From Halomonas sp. (GTDB taxonomy: Bacteria; Pseudomonadota; Gammaproteobacteria; Pseudomonadales; Halomonadaceae), in NCBI RefSeq assembly GCF_017515565.1, contig NZ_JAFWFN010000083.1:1-64000 (forward strand): a stretch of 64,000 nt of DNA, read 5' to 3'. The stretch's first letter is position 1. Each line of letters opens with the position of its first letter. Both the position numbers and the translations under genes were made by a program. Of the stretch, positions 43,720 to 53,243 are shown in pieces. The notes beneath the pieces are model-generated. The model had not been told where the DNA came from. It saw only the letters and a program-made list of their open reading frames with translations, and did no database searches.

Positions 43720-45216
43720 TTAACAATCATGGTGATGCTCTTTTAGCGCCGTTTGTGCATCTGCTTCGATAGCATTCAGGACGTCTTCGGACACTTGATA
43801 ACGAAATTGTTTGCGCCGGTTTTTGGAAAGTCGCCCTTCGTTATTGAGACACATCATGACCAAGCGCGACAAGTCACTGCCACGAATATCGTAACGCGCA
43901 TTAATGGCAGCACACACTTGGTCAAAACAGGCTAAATAGCGTGTTTCTGATTTTAATTCATCTTCAAGCGCCACCTTGGCCATTTTCAATGTAAACGTAA
44001 CGGCATCCGTTGCGTCCCAATAACGATAAAGCGCTGGATGACCGTTAAATTGAAACTCGAACTGGTCAGCGTCAAACCAATTCACTCGCCAGTGCTCTCG
44101 GGCAGGTTTTGAGAATACTTCTAACGCTGCCAAGTAATCAGCCTCATGGCGCTTCATAGCCACTGAAATAGGTAATAAATGGTCGTGAAATAAGCTTTCC
44201 ATCCGGCATAACGCGTGATGGATCAAAAATCTGGAAATTCTTCCATTGCCATCCATGAACGGGTGCAGAAACACAAACCCAAATGAAATGACCGCTGAGA
44301 CCACCAAGGCAGGCACTTGCTGAGCCGATGAGGGATCTGAAATTTGGTTTGCCCACCCTATCAAAGCGTGCATCAACTCATCACAAAGCTCAGGCGGTGG
44401 GGGTAAGTAGCTAATGCCAATCGCACCTGGCAAACCGTTATGCAAATAGTTTTGCTCATGGCGAAAGGCAGCTGCTTTATCGAAAGGATTACTAATGGTG
44501 CTGTTTTGTAGTTCAACCAAATAGGATTCTGAGAGGGGCTTACGGTCATGAGCCTGATGTAATAGCTGCATGAAACGCTGCTGTTTATCCGGCGATGGTG
44601 TCTCTTTTTCTATGGCAAATGAAGACTGCGTTTCACTAAGGTAAGCCCATTGAATGGCGCGATCCAGCATGCCCGGTGGCAGCGAAGCCATAAAGCTAGC
44701 AGCTTGACCCAAAATATCTTCATTCAGCCAAGCGGTTATCTCAGGTGTGCGCCTTACCACCGCACAGTATTCGAGTGTTCCTAATCCATTGAAATCTACT
44801 CGCCAGCGGCTGTCACGTATTGAAGGCCCAGTAATGTATTGCTTAGGATCAAACAATGGAACCGCCCGACCTTTGACTTCCACATCGAATGGGAGGCGGG
44901 ACACAAGCGCTTCATAGAGGTAACCTAACTTGCGTAAATAAATACCGTTAGGTGACACTTCTAGGGCCTCACGCAGTGCGTTTTTCGGTAAATGTGGCAA
45001 CGCTGCCGCCAATATCCCCAGGTCGATACCTTCGTGTTTTAGTGCAAATACCAAGTGGGCAAGGAGCGTGTCATCTGGCGCTCGCCCACTCGGCACAGCT
45101 ATTTCTTGCTCTAGCCACATAATACGGGTGACAGGACGTACCCTTGCAGGATTCGTCGGTGGACATACTCCTAGCGACAGGTGCTCATGCAGGTATGCAT
45201 AGCCAACAGTTTTCAT
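43720..45216 (-). CDS. Fic-domain AMP-transferase-type protein
   Basis: Fic enzymes transfer AMP or other phosphate groups to protein side chains. The 498-residue protein has the complete active-site motif HPFMDGNGR (near residue 315) and a likely N-terminal-side inhibitory helix SSFAIEKE (near residue 200), which resembles S/TxxxEG/N except for Lys at the last position. A winged-helix-like C-terminal region (about 430-490) may bind DNA. A palindrome 18 nt upstream of the start could be its operator. No antitoxin gene is adjacent. Confidence 0.88.
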   Translation of the reverse strand: MKTVGYAYLHEHLSLGVCPPTNPARVRPVTRIMWLEQEIAVPSGRAPDDTLLAHLVFALKHEGIDLGILAAALPHLPKNALREALEVSPNGIYLRKLGYLYEALVSRLPFDVEVKGRAVPLFDPKQYITGPSIRDSRWRVDFNGLGTLEYCAVVRRTPEITAWLNEDILGQAASFMASLPPGMLDRAIQWAYLSETQSSFAIEKETPSPDKQQRFMQLLHQAHDRKPLSESYLVELQNSTISNPFDKAAAFRHEQNYLHNGLPGAIGISYLPPPPELCDELMHALIGWANQISDPSSAQQVPALVVSAVISFGFVFLHPFMDGNGRISRFLIHHALCRMESLFHDHLLPISVAMKRHEADYLAALEVFSKPAREHWRVNWFDADQFEFQFNGHPALYRYWDATDAVTFTLKMAKVALEDELKSETRYLACFDQVCAAINARYDIRGSDLSRLVMMCLNNEGRLSKNRRKQFRYQVSEDVLNAIEADAQTALKEHHHDC

Positions 45217-45233
45217 TGCACAACGCCTTGCGA

Positions 45234-45270
45234 CTGAACATTTTGTTCACTTCAACAACAAAATGTTCAG
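45234..45270. promoter_or_regulatory. Palindrome upstream of the Fic gene
   Basis: Two perfect 14-bp arms, CTGAACATTTTGTT (45234-45247) and AACAAAATGTTCAG (45257-45270), flank a 9-nt spacer. It lies 18 nt upstream of the Fic ATG and 46 nt downstream of the stop of the next minus-strand gene. An operator for the Fic protein itself is the first guess; a terminator hairpin for the gene at 45316 is possible but it is AT-rich. Confidence 0.55.
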
Positions 45271-45315
45271 CAAGCAACTAAAACACGATTTTTTATTAAC
45301 CTGCCAAGCGCAGCG

Positions 45316-45636
45316 CTATTGCCCAAAGCCGATGCCCAAGCGCAGCGCTTGCAGACCATCAAACTGGACGCTGACGTCATCAGAGAAGATCGGATGCCCT
45401 TGCACCGTCATGTTAACGGCGGCCTGTGAGCCGCGATAAGTAACGGTTACTTCGATGTTGGCTGACGTGCTAACCGGGGCCAGCACACCGTACTCGACAT
45501 TATCAATGCTGACAGAATCGAGGCCGCGATTATCCAGCTGCTGTTGGATTTCCCGCTCGACCACCACACCGTAATAGAAGTAAATGCCTGTATAGCCCAG
45601 CGCCAGCACAACCAGTAATGAAAATAGCTTGCCCAT
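45316..45636 (-). CDS. Small membrane-anchored protein of unknown function
   Basis: The 106-residue product has one N-terminal membrane segment (LFSLLVVLALGYTGIYFYYG) followed by a soluble domain rich in beta strands (VEYGVLAPVSTSANIEVTVTY, DDVSVQFDGLQALRLG). It is likely anchored in the inner membrane with the rest in the periplasm. I do not recognise the family. AAAAGGAA precedes the ATG. Confidence 0.65.
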   Translation of the reverse strand: MGKLFSLLVVLALGYTGIYFYYGVVVEREIQQQLDNRGLDSVSIDNVEYGVLAPVSTSANIEVTVTYRGSQAAVNMTVQGHPIFSDDVSVQFDGLQALRLGIGFGQ

Positions 45637-45728
45637 GGTGTTCCTTTTATTCTAACGAGTGTATTGCCGCTACCTAGGTAGCAAGCGAGATTGGCGTTAA
45701 CTGCTGAGTTTTGCTAGTTACTCAACTG

Positions 45729-45866
45729 TCACATACGGCGTTTTAGTAATGCGTAGACCTTGCCATTATCACGCTTTCCAACGTCAATAACATAAACGAA
45801 TAGCTCATCATCAACGACTTTGTTTACTAGGCGATAGCACGCGCTAAGCCACTTGATTTTGACAGG
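45729..45866 (-). pseudogene. RelE-family toxin C-terminal relic
   Basis: The minus-strand frame reads VKIKWLSACYRLVNKVVDDE, LFVYVIDVGKRD, then VYALLKRRM-stop, the typical end of RelE/ParE toxins (YRLVYEV..., VIAVGKR). No start or N-terminal half is present. It lies in the 307-nt gap between the small membrane protein gene and an intact HigB-type toxin gene on the other strand. Confidence 0.7.
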
Positions 45867-45896
45867 AGGCTGAGCTCTTTAAAAATCACTTGATAA

Positions 45897-45910
45897 TAGG
45901 CTATAGCCTA
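45897..45910. promoter_or_regulatory. Operator-like palindrome of the toxin-antitoxin operon
   Basis: A perfect 14-bp palindrome TAGGCTATAGCCTA lies 33 nt upstream of the toxin ATG, next to -10-like TATATA and TATACT stretches. It is well placed for autorepression by the XRE antitoxin. A ribosome site GGAGAGGAG precedes the toxin start. Confidence 0.6.
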
Positions 45911-45943
45911 TATAGCATTTAACCTATACTACGGAGAGGAGCA

Positions 45944-46288
45944 ATGTGGTCGATTGAACAAACACCCATATTTGAAGCGTGGTTCTTCTCCCTAGACGAT
46001 GCAGACCGAGAAAATGTTCTGGCATCCATTCTTCTATTGCAGGAACGCGACCCAATGCTTTCTCGTCCACATGCAGATACGGTAAACGGCTCGCAATTCG
46101 CGAATATGAAGAAACTGAGAGTTCAAAGCCTAGGGCGCCCTATTAGAGCTTTTTTTGCCTTTGACCCAACTCGCACAGGCATCATTTTATGCGCTGGCGA
46201 CAAGGGCGAAAACGATAAGCGGTTTTACGATGACATGATTCCAGTGGCTGACAGAGAATACGCGGCGCACCTGGAAACGCTAAAGTGA
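45944..46288 (+). CDS. RelE/HigB-type toxin (Gp49 family)
   Basis: The 114-residue protein has the HigB/phage Gp49-like pattern: an N-terminal FEAWFFSLDDADRENVLASI, central LSRPHADTVNGSQFANMKKLRV, and GRPIRAFFAFDPTRTGIILCAGDK. Such toxins cleave mRNA on the ribosome. The gene precedes its XRE antitoxin, as in higBA loci, with 10 nt between them. Confidence 0.88.
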   Translation: MWSIEQTPIFEAWFFSLDDADRENVLASILLLQERDPMLSRPHADTVNGSQFANMKKLRVQSLGRPIRAFFAFDPTRTGIILCAGDKGENDKRFYDDMIPVADREYAAHLETLK

Positions 46289-46298
46289 GGTGATCATC

Positions 46299-46601
46299 AT
46301 GGCAAGAAAATTAGAAGATTTGCTGGCACAAGAGAAGCCTGAGGTGATTGCAGCGGCTCAAGCAAAAGCCAACGATATGCTATTCGAGATACGGCTTGCC
46401 GAAATTCGCCTGTTAGCGGAAAAAACCCAGGCGGACATCGCCGACGCCATGGGAGTCAAGCAGCCCACCGTTGCGGGATTAGAGAAAGTAGGTCAGGACA
46501 TGCGCCTTAGCTCTCTCAAGCGATATGTAGAAGCTCTAGGTGGACGTGTTCGCGTTGATATTGAGCTGCCAGATGGTAGCCATCACGGCTTTCCAGTCTG
46601 A
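46299..46601 (+). CDS. XRE-family antitoxin (HigA type)
   Basis: The 100-residue protein has an HTH (EIRLAEIRLLAEKTQADIADAMGVKQPTVAGLEK) in its middle and a C-terminal GGRVRVDIELPDG tail common in HigA/HipB-like antitoxins. The ATG at 46299 follows GAGG by 8 nt; a GTG at 46290 is in frame. It should bind the upstream palindrome and neutralise the toxin. Confidence 0.88.
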   Translation: MARKLEDLLAQEKPEVIAAAQAKANDMLFEIRLAEIRLLAEKTQADIADAMGVKQPTVAGLEKVGQDMRLSSLKRYVEALGGRVRVDIELPDGSHHGFPV

Positions 46602-46637
46602 ATTTTTATCTTGCCTCAAGCATTACTTATGAAACAA

Positions 46638-46669
46638 CCACAAGAGTAGGCAACGGCCTACTCTTGTGG
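46638..46669. terminator. Hairpin between the toxin-antitoxin operon and trpA
   Basis: The arm CCACAAGAGTAGG (46638-46650) pairs perfectly with 46657-46669 around a 6-nt loop. It lies between converging genes and can serve both directions; T runs are weak. Confidence 0.65.
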
Positions 46670-46701
46670 TGTTCTCTTGACTGCTGCCGTTCGTACCCTA
46701 C

Positions 46702-47541
46702 CTAGCAGGCCTGCGACTCGTGTACTTCGCGGCACGCTCTAACACTCTCCGCCAACTCGCTTACTAAGCCATGCACCCGTTCCACCGCTTCATCAGGCGT
46801 GGTGGCATGCTCGATGCAGTCGACTAGCGCTGACCCCACCACGACGGCATCGCTAAAGCGGCCAATGGTGGCGGCTTGTTCGGCGGTGCGGATACCAAAG
46901 CCGACGGCGATGGGTAGTTCCGTGTGTTCGCGTAGTTGGCCAACCGCGCTTTCCAGCCGTTCAGGCGTGGGTGCGCTGCCCCCCGTTACGCCCGCCACCG
47001 ATACGTAGTAGATAAACCCGGAGGCGTTACCCAGCACTTTGGGCAAGCGCTTAGCATCGGTAGTTGGGGTGGCTAAACGGATAAAATCGATGCCGTGCTT
47101 AGCCGCTGGTTGGCAGAGTTCTTCGTCGTGTTCGGGGGGCAGATCCACCACGATCAGGCCATCCACGCCAGCGCTGGCGGCGTCGGTTAGAAAGCGCTCA
47201 ACCCCGTAGCAGTAAATCGGGTTGTAGTAGCCCATCAGTACAATTGGCGTGGTGCTGTTTTCTTCACGGAACTGGCGCACCATCTCCAGCGTTTTAGCTT
47301 GGGTTTGGCCGTTTTCCAGAGCACGCAGGGCAGCTTTTTGAATGGCGGGGCCATCGGCCATGGGGTCGCTGAACGGCATGCCGAGTTCGATGATATCTAC
47401 CCCTGCTTCTGGCAATCCGTGCAGCAGGCGGCGCGAGGTCTCAGCGTCCGGGTCGCCTGCCGTCAGGTAGCTGACTAATGCCGGGCGGTTGTGTTGTTGG
47501 AGCGCGGTAAAGCACGTTTCAAGACGCGATGTCGTTTTCAT
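46702..47541 (-). CDS. trpA: Tryptophan synthase alpha subunit
   Basis: TrpA splits indole-3-glycerol phosphate to indole and glyceraldehyde 3-phosphate. The 279-residue TIM-barrel protein has [11 protein letters not shown], the catalytic Glu in [20 protein letters not shown], the catalytic Asp in [11 protein letters not shown], and the phosphate loops GVTGG and VGFGI. The start at 47541 follows GGAGGAGAG; the frame extends into trpB's end. trpB lies 38 nt upstream on the same strand. Confidence 0.96.
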   Translation of the reverse strand: MKTTSRLETCFTALQQHNRPALVSYLTAGDPDAETSRRLLHGLPEAGVDIIELGMPFSDPMADGPAIQKAALRALENGQTQAKTLEMVRQFREENSTTPIVLMGYYNPIYCYGVERFLTDAASAGVDGLIVVDLPPEHDEELCQPAAKHGIDFIRLATPTTDAKRLPKVLGNASGFIYYVSVAGVTGGSAPTPERLESAVGQLREHTELPIAVGFGIRTAEQAATIGRFSDAVVVGSALVDCIEHATTPDEAVERVHGLVSELAESVRACREVHESQAC

Positions 47542-47579
47542 GATGCTCTCCTCCACTACCCTGTTCTCCTGAAGTGCGC

Positions 47580-48809
47580 TCATAGGTTTTTCACTCCGAA
47601 TTTATCGCCCAAGTGATGGGCGACGCTCATCATGTCTTTGTCGCCGCGACCGCTGAGGTTGATCACCATTAAGTGCTCGCGGGGCAGCGTGGGGGCGCGC
47701 TTGGCAACTTCCGCCAGTGCGTGGGCGGTTTCCAAAGCGGGAATAATGCCTTCCTGACGGCAGCAAACCTGGAAAGCTTCCAGCGCTTCGTCGTCAGTGG
47801 CGGATACGTACTCTACCCGCCCCTGTTCATGCAGCCATGCGTGCTCTGGCCCAATGCCGGGGTAATCCAGCCCTGCGGAAATTGAGTGGGCATCGATAAT
47901 CTGGCCATCCTCATTTTGCAGCAGGTAAGTGCGGTTGCCGTGCAGTACACCGGGCGTGCCGCCGTTTAGGCTGGCGGCGTGCAGGCCGCTGTTCACGCCT
48001 TTACCACCGGCTTCTACGCCAATCATTTTTACCGAAAGGTCGTTGAGGAAGGGGTGAAACAGCCCCAGGGCATTTGAGCCACCGCCGATACAGGCCACCA
48101 GCGAATCCGGCAAACGGCCGTGCTTTTCGAGCATTTGGCTGCGGGTTTCGTGGCCGATCACCGCTTGGAAGTCGCGCACCATGGCGGGGTACGGGTGTGG
48201 CCCAGCCACCGTGCCAATAATGTAGAAGGTGTCATCGACGTTGGTGACCCAGTCGCGCAGCGCTTCGTTCATGGCGTCTTTTAGCGTGCCGGTGCCGGAG
48301 GTGACGGGAATCACCTCCGCCCCCAGGAGCTTCATGCGGAACACGTTAGGCTGCTGGCGTTCGATGTCCGTCGCGCCCATGTAAATCACACAAGGTAGAC
48401 CAAAACGCGCCGCGACCGTGGCGGTGGCCACGCCGTGCATGCCCGCGCCGGTTTCGGCGATGATGCGCTTTTTACCCATTTGCTTGGCCAGCAGCACTTG
48501 GCCAATGCAGTTATTAATTTTGTGGGCGCCGGTGTGGTTTAGCTCTTCGCGCTTTAGGTAAATGCTGGCACCGCCGAAGTGTTCTGTCAGGCGTTCAGCG
48601 AAGTAGAGCGGGCTTGGGCGACCTACGTAGTCACCCTGAAAATAGGCTAACTGGCGCTGAAATTCAGGATCGTTTTTGGCGGTGGCATATTCGTCTTGCA
48701 GCTCTAGAATCAGCGGCATCAGCGTTTCCGCAACAAAGCGGCCGCCAAAGCTGCCAAACAGGCCATTGGCGTCGGGCAGGCTCTTGGATATGTCTACAGG
48801 TTGATTCAT
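47580..48809 (-). CDS. trpB: Tryptophan synthase beta subunit
   Basis: TrpB condenses indole with serine using PLP. The 409-residue protein has [12 protein letters not shown], the PLP lysine in HTGAHKINN, the channel motif [17 protein letters not shown] and NLSGRGDKD. The ATG at 48809 follows AGAGG. trpB and trpA form a pair apart from other trp genes, divergent from a LysR gene, the arrangement known from Pseudomonas trpI-trpBA. Confidence 0.97.
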   Translation of the reverse strand: MNQPVDISKSLPDANGLFGSFGGRFVAETLMPLILELQDEYATAKNDPEFQRQLAYFQGDYVGRPSPLYFAERLTEHFGGASIYLKREELNHTGAHKINNCIGQVLLAKQMGKKRIIAETGAGMHGVATATVAARFGLPCVIYMGATDIERQQPNVFRMKLLGAEVIPVTSGTGTLKDAMNEALRDWVTNVDDTFYIIGTVAGPHPYPAMVRDFQAVIGHETRSQMLEKHGRLPDSLVACIGGGSNALGLFHPFLNDLSVKMIGVEAGGKGVNSGLHAASLNGGTPGVLHGNRTYLLQNEDGQIIDAHSISAGLDYPGIGPEHAWLHEQGRVEYVSATDDEALEAFQVCCRQEGIIPALETAHALAEVAKRAPTLPREHLMVINLSGRGDKDMMSVAHHLGDKFGVKNL

Positions 48810-48954
48810 CACGACCTCTGAATGCGTTATCAAACATTACAGTGAAAACAATGCAATGAAAGTAGCGCAGACAGGCGGGGATAAAAATCGATAAGATGGC
48901 AGCTATCGGTGAGTTTTAGTCAACTATCAACTCATTTGCCCATTAGGAAAAGCA

Positions 48955-49848
48955 ATGCAAAACAGCATGCCGCCGCTTAGCGCCTTGCGCGCCTTTGAAG
49001 CTACCGCTCGGTTAGGTAGCGTGACCGCTGCTGCCGATGAGCTAAGCGTTACCCACGGCGCAGTTAGCCGCCAACTTAAAAGCCTGGACGAGCATTTTGG
49101 TGTAGCGCTATTTGCTAAAGCGGGGCGTGGGCTGGTGCTTACTCACCACGGCGAGCGGCTACAAAGTGGCGTGGGCGAAGCATTTAGCAAGCTGCGCGAT
49201 AGTTGCGCGGCGCTCAAGCATGATGTGGAGGAAGCGCCCTTCACCCTGGCCTGCCCTGGCAGCCTGTTGGCGCGTTGGTTGATTCCCCGCTTGGATCGCC
49301 TGCACCGTGAACTACCCGAGCTGAAGTTGCAGGTGGTAGTGAGTGACACTGAGCAGCTCGGCAAGCCCAGTAATGCCAGCGCCACACTGGCATTTACTGA
49401 ACCGCCCTGGCCTGCCGACATGGCGGTTATACCACTGATGCCCGAACAGATTTGTGCAGTGGTGAGCCCATCGTTGGCAGCGCAAACCGACCCGGCCAAC
49501 CCGGAAACGCTGTTTGCTAACAAGCTTCTATACACCGCCTCACGCCCTCAGGCGTGGCCGCAGTGGGCTGCTGCCCAGGGCATTGAGCTAGCACAACTTG
49601 AGCAGGCATTAAGCAAAGGCCAGGGATTTGACCATCTTTACTATTTAATGGAAGCCGCCGTGGCGGGATTAGGCGTGGCCATTGCTCCAAAGCTGCTGGT
49701 GGAAGATGACGTAAACAGCGGGCGGCTAGTGGCACCCTGGGGGCATGTCGAAACGTCCGCCCACCTCTGCTTATGGCTACCCAAACACACTAGCCTTCGC
49801 CGCAGCGAAGCGCTGGCTGGATGGCTTAAGCAGGCGCTTAAAGAGTGA
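48955..49848 (+). CDS. LysR-family regulator, probable TrpI-like activator of trpBA
   Basis: The 297-residue protein has an N-terminal LysR HTH (LRAFEATARLGSVTAAADEL, THGAVSRQLKSLDEHFGVALF) and a C-terminal effector domain. The sequence type resembles GcvA/TrpI. Divergence from trpB across 145 nt suggests it activates trpBA, as TrpI does in pseudomonads with indole-3-glycerol phosphate. That role is inferred from position. AGGA precedes the ATG. Confidence 0.85.
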   Translation: MQNSMPPLSALRAFEATARLGSVTAAADELSVTHGAVSRQLKSLDEHFGVALFAKAGRGLVLTHHGERLQSGVGEAFSKLRDSCAALKHDVEEAPFTLACPGSLLARWLIPRLDRLHRELPELKLQVVVSDTEQLGKPSNASATLAFTEPPWPADMAVIPLMPEQICAVVSPSLAAQTDPANPETLFANKLLYTASRPQAWPQWAAAQGIELAQLEQALSKGQGFDHLYYLMEAAVAGLGVAIAPKLLVEDDVNSGRLVAPWGHVETSAHLCLWLPKHTSLRRSEALAGWLKQALKE

Positions 49849-49878
49849 GCCCTATTGGCCTTTGCTCCTCGGGCGCGA

Positions 49879-50481
49879 CTAAACAAACGCGGTTTGCTGA
49901 AAGCTCTCTCTAGCCGTTACCGCGGCGTGCCATGCCTGGAGCTGTGGGTACTCTTCTTTCCAGTCCACCTCGGGCAGCCTGAACGCTAAATAGTCCAACG
50001 CCACCGCCGTGGAGATTTCACCAAGGTTGAGTGATTCGGTTAGCTGGTTTTCGTGAAGCTCATCACCCAGCTGTTTTGTCAGTCGCTGGATGGCACGCTG
50101 GCGTCTTAGGCCAAGTTCGCTTTGATCAATCTCAGCACCATAATGTTTTCTAGCGATCACCGTGGTGAAGGAGGCATCCATTAAATTTTGCCCCAGCCCC
50201 GTCAGGTGTAGCACGTCAGCCAGTTGGGAGGTGGGTACTATCGGCATGCTGGGGCTAACGTCATCAAGGTAAAAGGCAATCAGCAGCGACTCGCTGAGTG
50301 TTTTGCCATCCTGAGTAACGAGTGCCGGGATGCGTCCCGCGGGATTAACCGCCAGCAGCGCTTTGTCGTCTGCCCAGGGGTCGCACCAGCGCAGCGTTAC
50401 ATCCTCCATAAGGCCTTTTTCGAGCAAGATGATGCGCGCCATACGCGCATAAGGGGACGTTGCGTTCAGAAAGAGTTCCAT
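49879..50481 (-). CDS. Glutathione S-transferase family protein
   Basis: The 200-residue protein has the thioredoxin-like N-terminal domain (ELFLNATSPYARMARIILLEKG, with S/Y/A at the active-site helix), the cis-Pro segment NPAGRIPALVT, the glutathione-binding LSESLLIAFYLD, and an all-helical C-terminal domain. The substrate is unknown. GGAGG precedes the ATG. The MFS transporter gene lies 14 nt upstream on the same strand, so the two may be co-transcribed. Confidence 0.87.
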   Translation of the reverse strand: MELFLNATSPYARMARIILLEKGLMEDVTLRWCDPWADDKALLAVNPAGRIPALVTQDGKTLSESLLIAFYLDDVSPSMPIVPTSQLADVLHLTGLGQNLMDASFTTVIARKHYGAEIDQSELGLRRQRAIQRLTKQLGDELHENQLTESLNLGEISTAVALDYLAFRLPEVDWKEEYPQLQAWHAAVTARESFQQTAFV

Positions 50482-50495
50482 TAGTACCTCCGTTT

Positions 50496-51698
50496 CTAAT
50501 GTGAGGAAGAAGTGTGGCGCAGCTCTGCGCCACGGCTAAGCAGTACCAGTAAAAAGCCACCCACCAACACGAAGCCACTGATAGCAAACAGCGGTGAATA
50601 AGTGCCCCAGGTGGCATAAAGCCCAGACATAGCGTAGCCGGATAGCGCCTGAGCAGCCGCAAAGGCGGCGGTCGCTTGGCCCCAGAGCTTTTTATGGGCG
50701 GTAGGGCCGACTAGCTCAGCAAGCCGACCCGACGTCAACGCGACAATGCCAGGTATCATCGCCCCTACCGCGAACGATGACACTGACTGACCAAGGGGAG
50801 CTAGAGAAACTACCGGCAGGGAAACCGCCGCTGCCTTCACAAGAAAGGCGATAGCTAAGCCACGGTGCCAACCCACTCGCCGCGCCAATGCACCCACGAT
50901 AAGCGGCCCACATACGGCGCCCACGCCGAATATGCCCCATTGTATAGAAGCAGCTTGATGTCCTAGCCCGTTCTCCCTGGCAAGATAGTCCACCCAAAAA
51001 AGGGTATGGGGTACAAACCCCACAGCGTCCAAGGCATAGGCACCCATCACAATGAGAACAACAAACATGACGCTTGCATGCCTTTTTTGGCTATTCACAT
51101 TTTGGCTGACCACTTTGTGGTTAGCCACAGTCGGCGAAGCCAGACGAGCGACACCACGGTCGCATACAAGTCCCGCCAATATGCAGAGCAGGCCCAGCAT
51201 AGTCCAGGTAGCGGTTAGGCTGAATTCGAGTAGTAAGGGAACGACTGATGCCGAAAGCAGTGCACCAAATCCAATACCGGTAAATACTAATGCCCCTACA
51301 CCAGTTCGCCGTTCAGGGGGCGTTGTCGCTAGAGCCAGCGATGGGCCAACCACCATAAGCGTGGCCCCAGCAATGCCTGAGGCTAATCGCCAAAAGAAGA
51401 ACCAGCTAAAACTCCCTACCCCAGCACAGAGTAGGAAGCTTAGGGCGATTGCCACAAAACTTGTACCAATAACGGCTCGTACAGAAAAATGCTCGCTTAA
51501 AGTATGGGCAGCCAGGGCGCCGATAAAGTAACCGAGTAGATTCGCAGCCCCCAAGTAGACGCCTTGACTGGCGCTGAACCAATCCTCTTGAATCAGCGCC
51601 GGGAGTAGCGGCGTGTACGCAAAGCGGGCGATACCTATGCCTGCCAGGGTAGCCATCACGCCGGTAGCCAGCGCAGGCAAATCTTTGCGGTTAATCAT
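50496..51698 (-). CDS. YbfB/YjiJ-family MFS transporter
   Basis: The 400-residue membrane protein has about 12 helices and the family features GIARFAYTPLLPALI, GAANLLGYFIGAL and RRTGVGALVFTGIGFGALL. Cargo is unknown. AAGGAAA precedes the ATG. A LysR gene diverges upstream (51845), a likely regulator of this gene and the GST gene that follows. Confidence 0.87.
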   Translation of the reverse strand: MINRKDLPALATGVMATLAGIGIARFAYTPLLPALIQEDWFSASQGVYLGAANLLGYFIGALAAHTLSEHFSVRAVIGTSFVAIALSFLLCAGVGSFSWFFFWRLASGIAGATLMVVGPSLALATTPPERRTGVGALVFTGIGFGALLSASVVPLLLEFSLTATWTMLGLLCILAGLVCDRGVARLASPTVANHKVVSQNVNSQKRHASVMFVVLIVMGAYALDAVGFVPHTLFWVDYLARENGLGHQAASIQWGIFGVGAVCGPLIVGALARRVGWHRGLAIAFLVKAAAVSLPVVSLAPLGQSVSSFAVGAMIPGIVALTSGRLAELVGPTAHKKLWGQATAAFAAAQALSGYAMSGLYATWGTYSPLFAISGFVLVGGFLLVLLSRGAELRHTSSSH

Positions 51699-51844
51699 GT
51701 GGTTTCCTTACTGAGTCGCTATGCGGGCAACGTTGGCGACGGGTTTACCGTTAGCCTACGCACAGGGACAATTCCTTGGAAACGATTTATATTGATACTA
51801 TTTATCTCTTTTTGAGATACCCGCAGTTTAACCGGGAGTTGGAA

Positions 51845-52738
51845 ATGCAGCTTAAATCGCTACGGCTGTTTATGGCAGTGGCTGAAACTGGCAGCTTTAT
51901 GGCCGCTGCTAGGCAGCTACACACGGTACAATCTAACGTGACCACCCATATCAAAAAGCTTGAGGAGGAGTTAGGCGCGCAGTTGATTCACCGTGCAGGT
52001 GGCGTGCGCCTAACCTCTGCTGGGCTGGCATTACGAGAGCACGCAGAGCGAATGTTAGTAGCGCATGATGAGGCATTAGCGCTGTTTAAAAGCGATGAGA
52101 ACACTTCAGGCCGACTGCGTCTGGGAGCCATGGAAACGACCATGGCTCTTCGCCTTCCGCCTCTATTAGCCGCGTATCACGCTGCCTTCCCTGACGTAGA
52201 CATGACCCTTAAAACCGGCCCCACTGCGAGCTTAATCGAGTGGCTCATGGCCGGTCAGGTGGATGGCGTTTTTGTGGCGGGCGTTATCGATCACCATCGC
52301 TATCGTTCGCTCAAGGTCTTTAGTGAACAACTTGTGTTGGTGAGCCCAACCCCCATATCCAGTGTGCCTAGTCCTGAAGAACTCCTAGCGGCGACGTTTC
52401 TTACTTTTCGCCAAGGATGCAGTTACCGACAGCGTATTGAGCTGCTACTGGCATCCCAGGGGGTTAATGCAGCGCGTGTTTTCGAGTTTGGCACACTGGA
52501 TGCCATGCTTGGCTGCGTTGCGGCGGGGATGGGCTACGCGGTACTCCCCCGCGCCACCGTTGAAGCGCATCAGCATCGCTTTGGCATCCACTATCTGGAA
52601 CTACCCTCTTCCATTGCCAATATAGATACCTACTTTGTCACCCCAGAACCATCCGCCTGGTCCCCCGCCCTGCTCCGCTTCAACGACACCTTGTGCGAAA
52701 AAATAGCGCTGGACGCCCCATCCCGTGAGGCGTCTTAA
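51845..52738 (+). CDS. LysR-family regulator
   Basis: The 297-residue protein has the LysR HTH (LRLFMAVAETGSFMAAARQL, VQSNVTTHIKKLEEELGAQL) and an effector-binding domain of the CysB/CynR class. The start at 51845 follows GGGAG; the open frame extends to 51776 without a ribosome site. It diverges from the MFS-GST pair and probably regulates it. Confidence 0.87.
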   Translation: MQLKSLRLFMAVAETGSFMAAARQLHTVQSNVTTHIKKLEEELGAQLIHRAGGVRLTSAGLALREHAERMLVAHDEALALFKSDENTSGRLRLGAMETTMALRLPPLLAAYHAAFPDVDMTLKTGPTASLIEWLMAGQVDGVFVAGVIDHHRYRSLKVFSEQLVLVSPTPISSVPSPEELLAATFLTFRQGCSYRQRIELLLASQGVNAARVFEFGTLDAMLGCVAAGMGYAVLPRATVEAHQHRFGIHYLELPSSIANIDTYFVTPEPSAWSPALLRFNDTLCEKIALDAPSREAS

Positions 52739-52773
52739 CGGAAAATAACCAGTCGTCATACGTGAAACTCATC

Positions 52774-53136
52774 CTAGTGGATTTGGTTGAATCTGCTACG
52801 CCTCTCGCGAGCGAGAATTCCCTCCGCGTCCAGGGTAGCGATGGGAGCCTCTTGATAACCGGGAATATCACCCGTTAACTGAAGTGCTTGGTAGCGCAGT
52901 GCGCACACCCGTAGGAATGAGGTGAAGTTTCCCAAATCGTGCCCCGCATCAATGGATTCATGATAGAGACGCGTAATCATCTGGGCAGTGTTCATTCCAT
53001 CCCGCTGGGCAATCTCTTCTAGGATATGCCAGAAGTAATTCTCCATTCTCACGCTCGTTACCATGCCGTCGATACGTAGTGAGTGCGTTGCGCTACGCCA
53101 CAGCTCGGGATCGGCTTTGATAAACAGTTTACACAT
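52774..53136 (-). CDS. Ribbon-helix-helix domain protein
   Basis: The 120-residue protein has an RHH_4-type core: a strand (HSLRIDGMVTSVRMEN) followed by helices FWHILEEIAQRDGMNTAQMI and GNFTSFLRVCALRYQ. Such proteins often bind DNA as dimers, but the family role is unknown. No partner toxin is adjacent. Confidence 0.75.
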   Translation of the reverse strand: MCKLFIKADPELWRSATHSLRIDGMVTSVRMENYFWHILEEIAQRDGMNTAQMITRLYHESIDAGHDLGNFTSFLRVCALRYQALQLTGDIPGYQEAPIATLDAEGILARERRSRFNQIH

Positions 53137-53243
53137 GGGGGCTCTCTTTACGTACAGGCGTCATCTCAGGATAGCGGGCATCATGAAAAGCGCCCAGCAA
53201 GAGACTGGGCGCGACTATCACGCTACGGCCACCCCTTTAGGGC

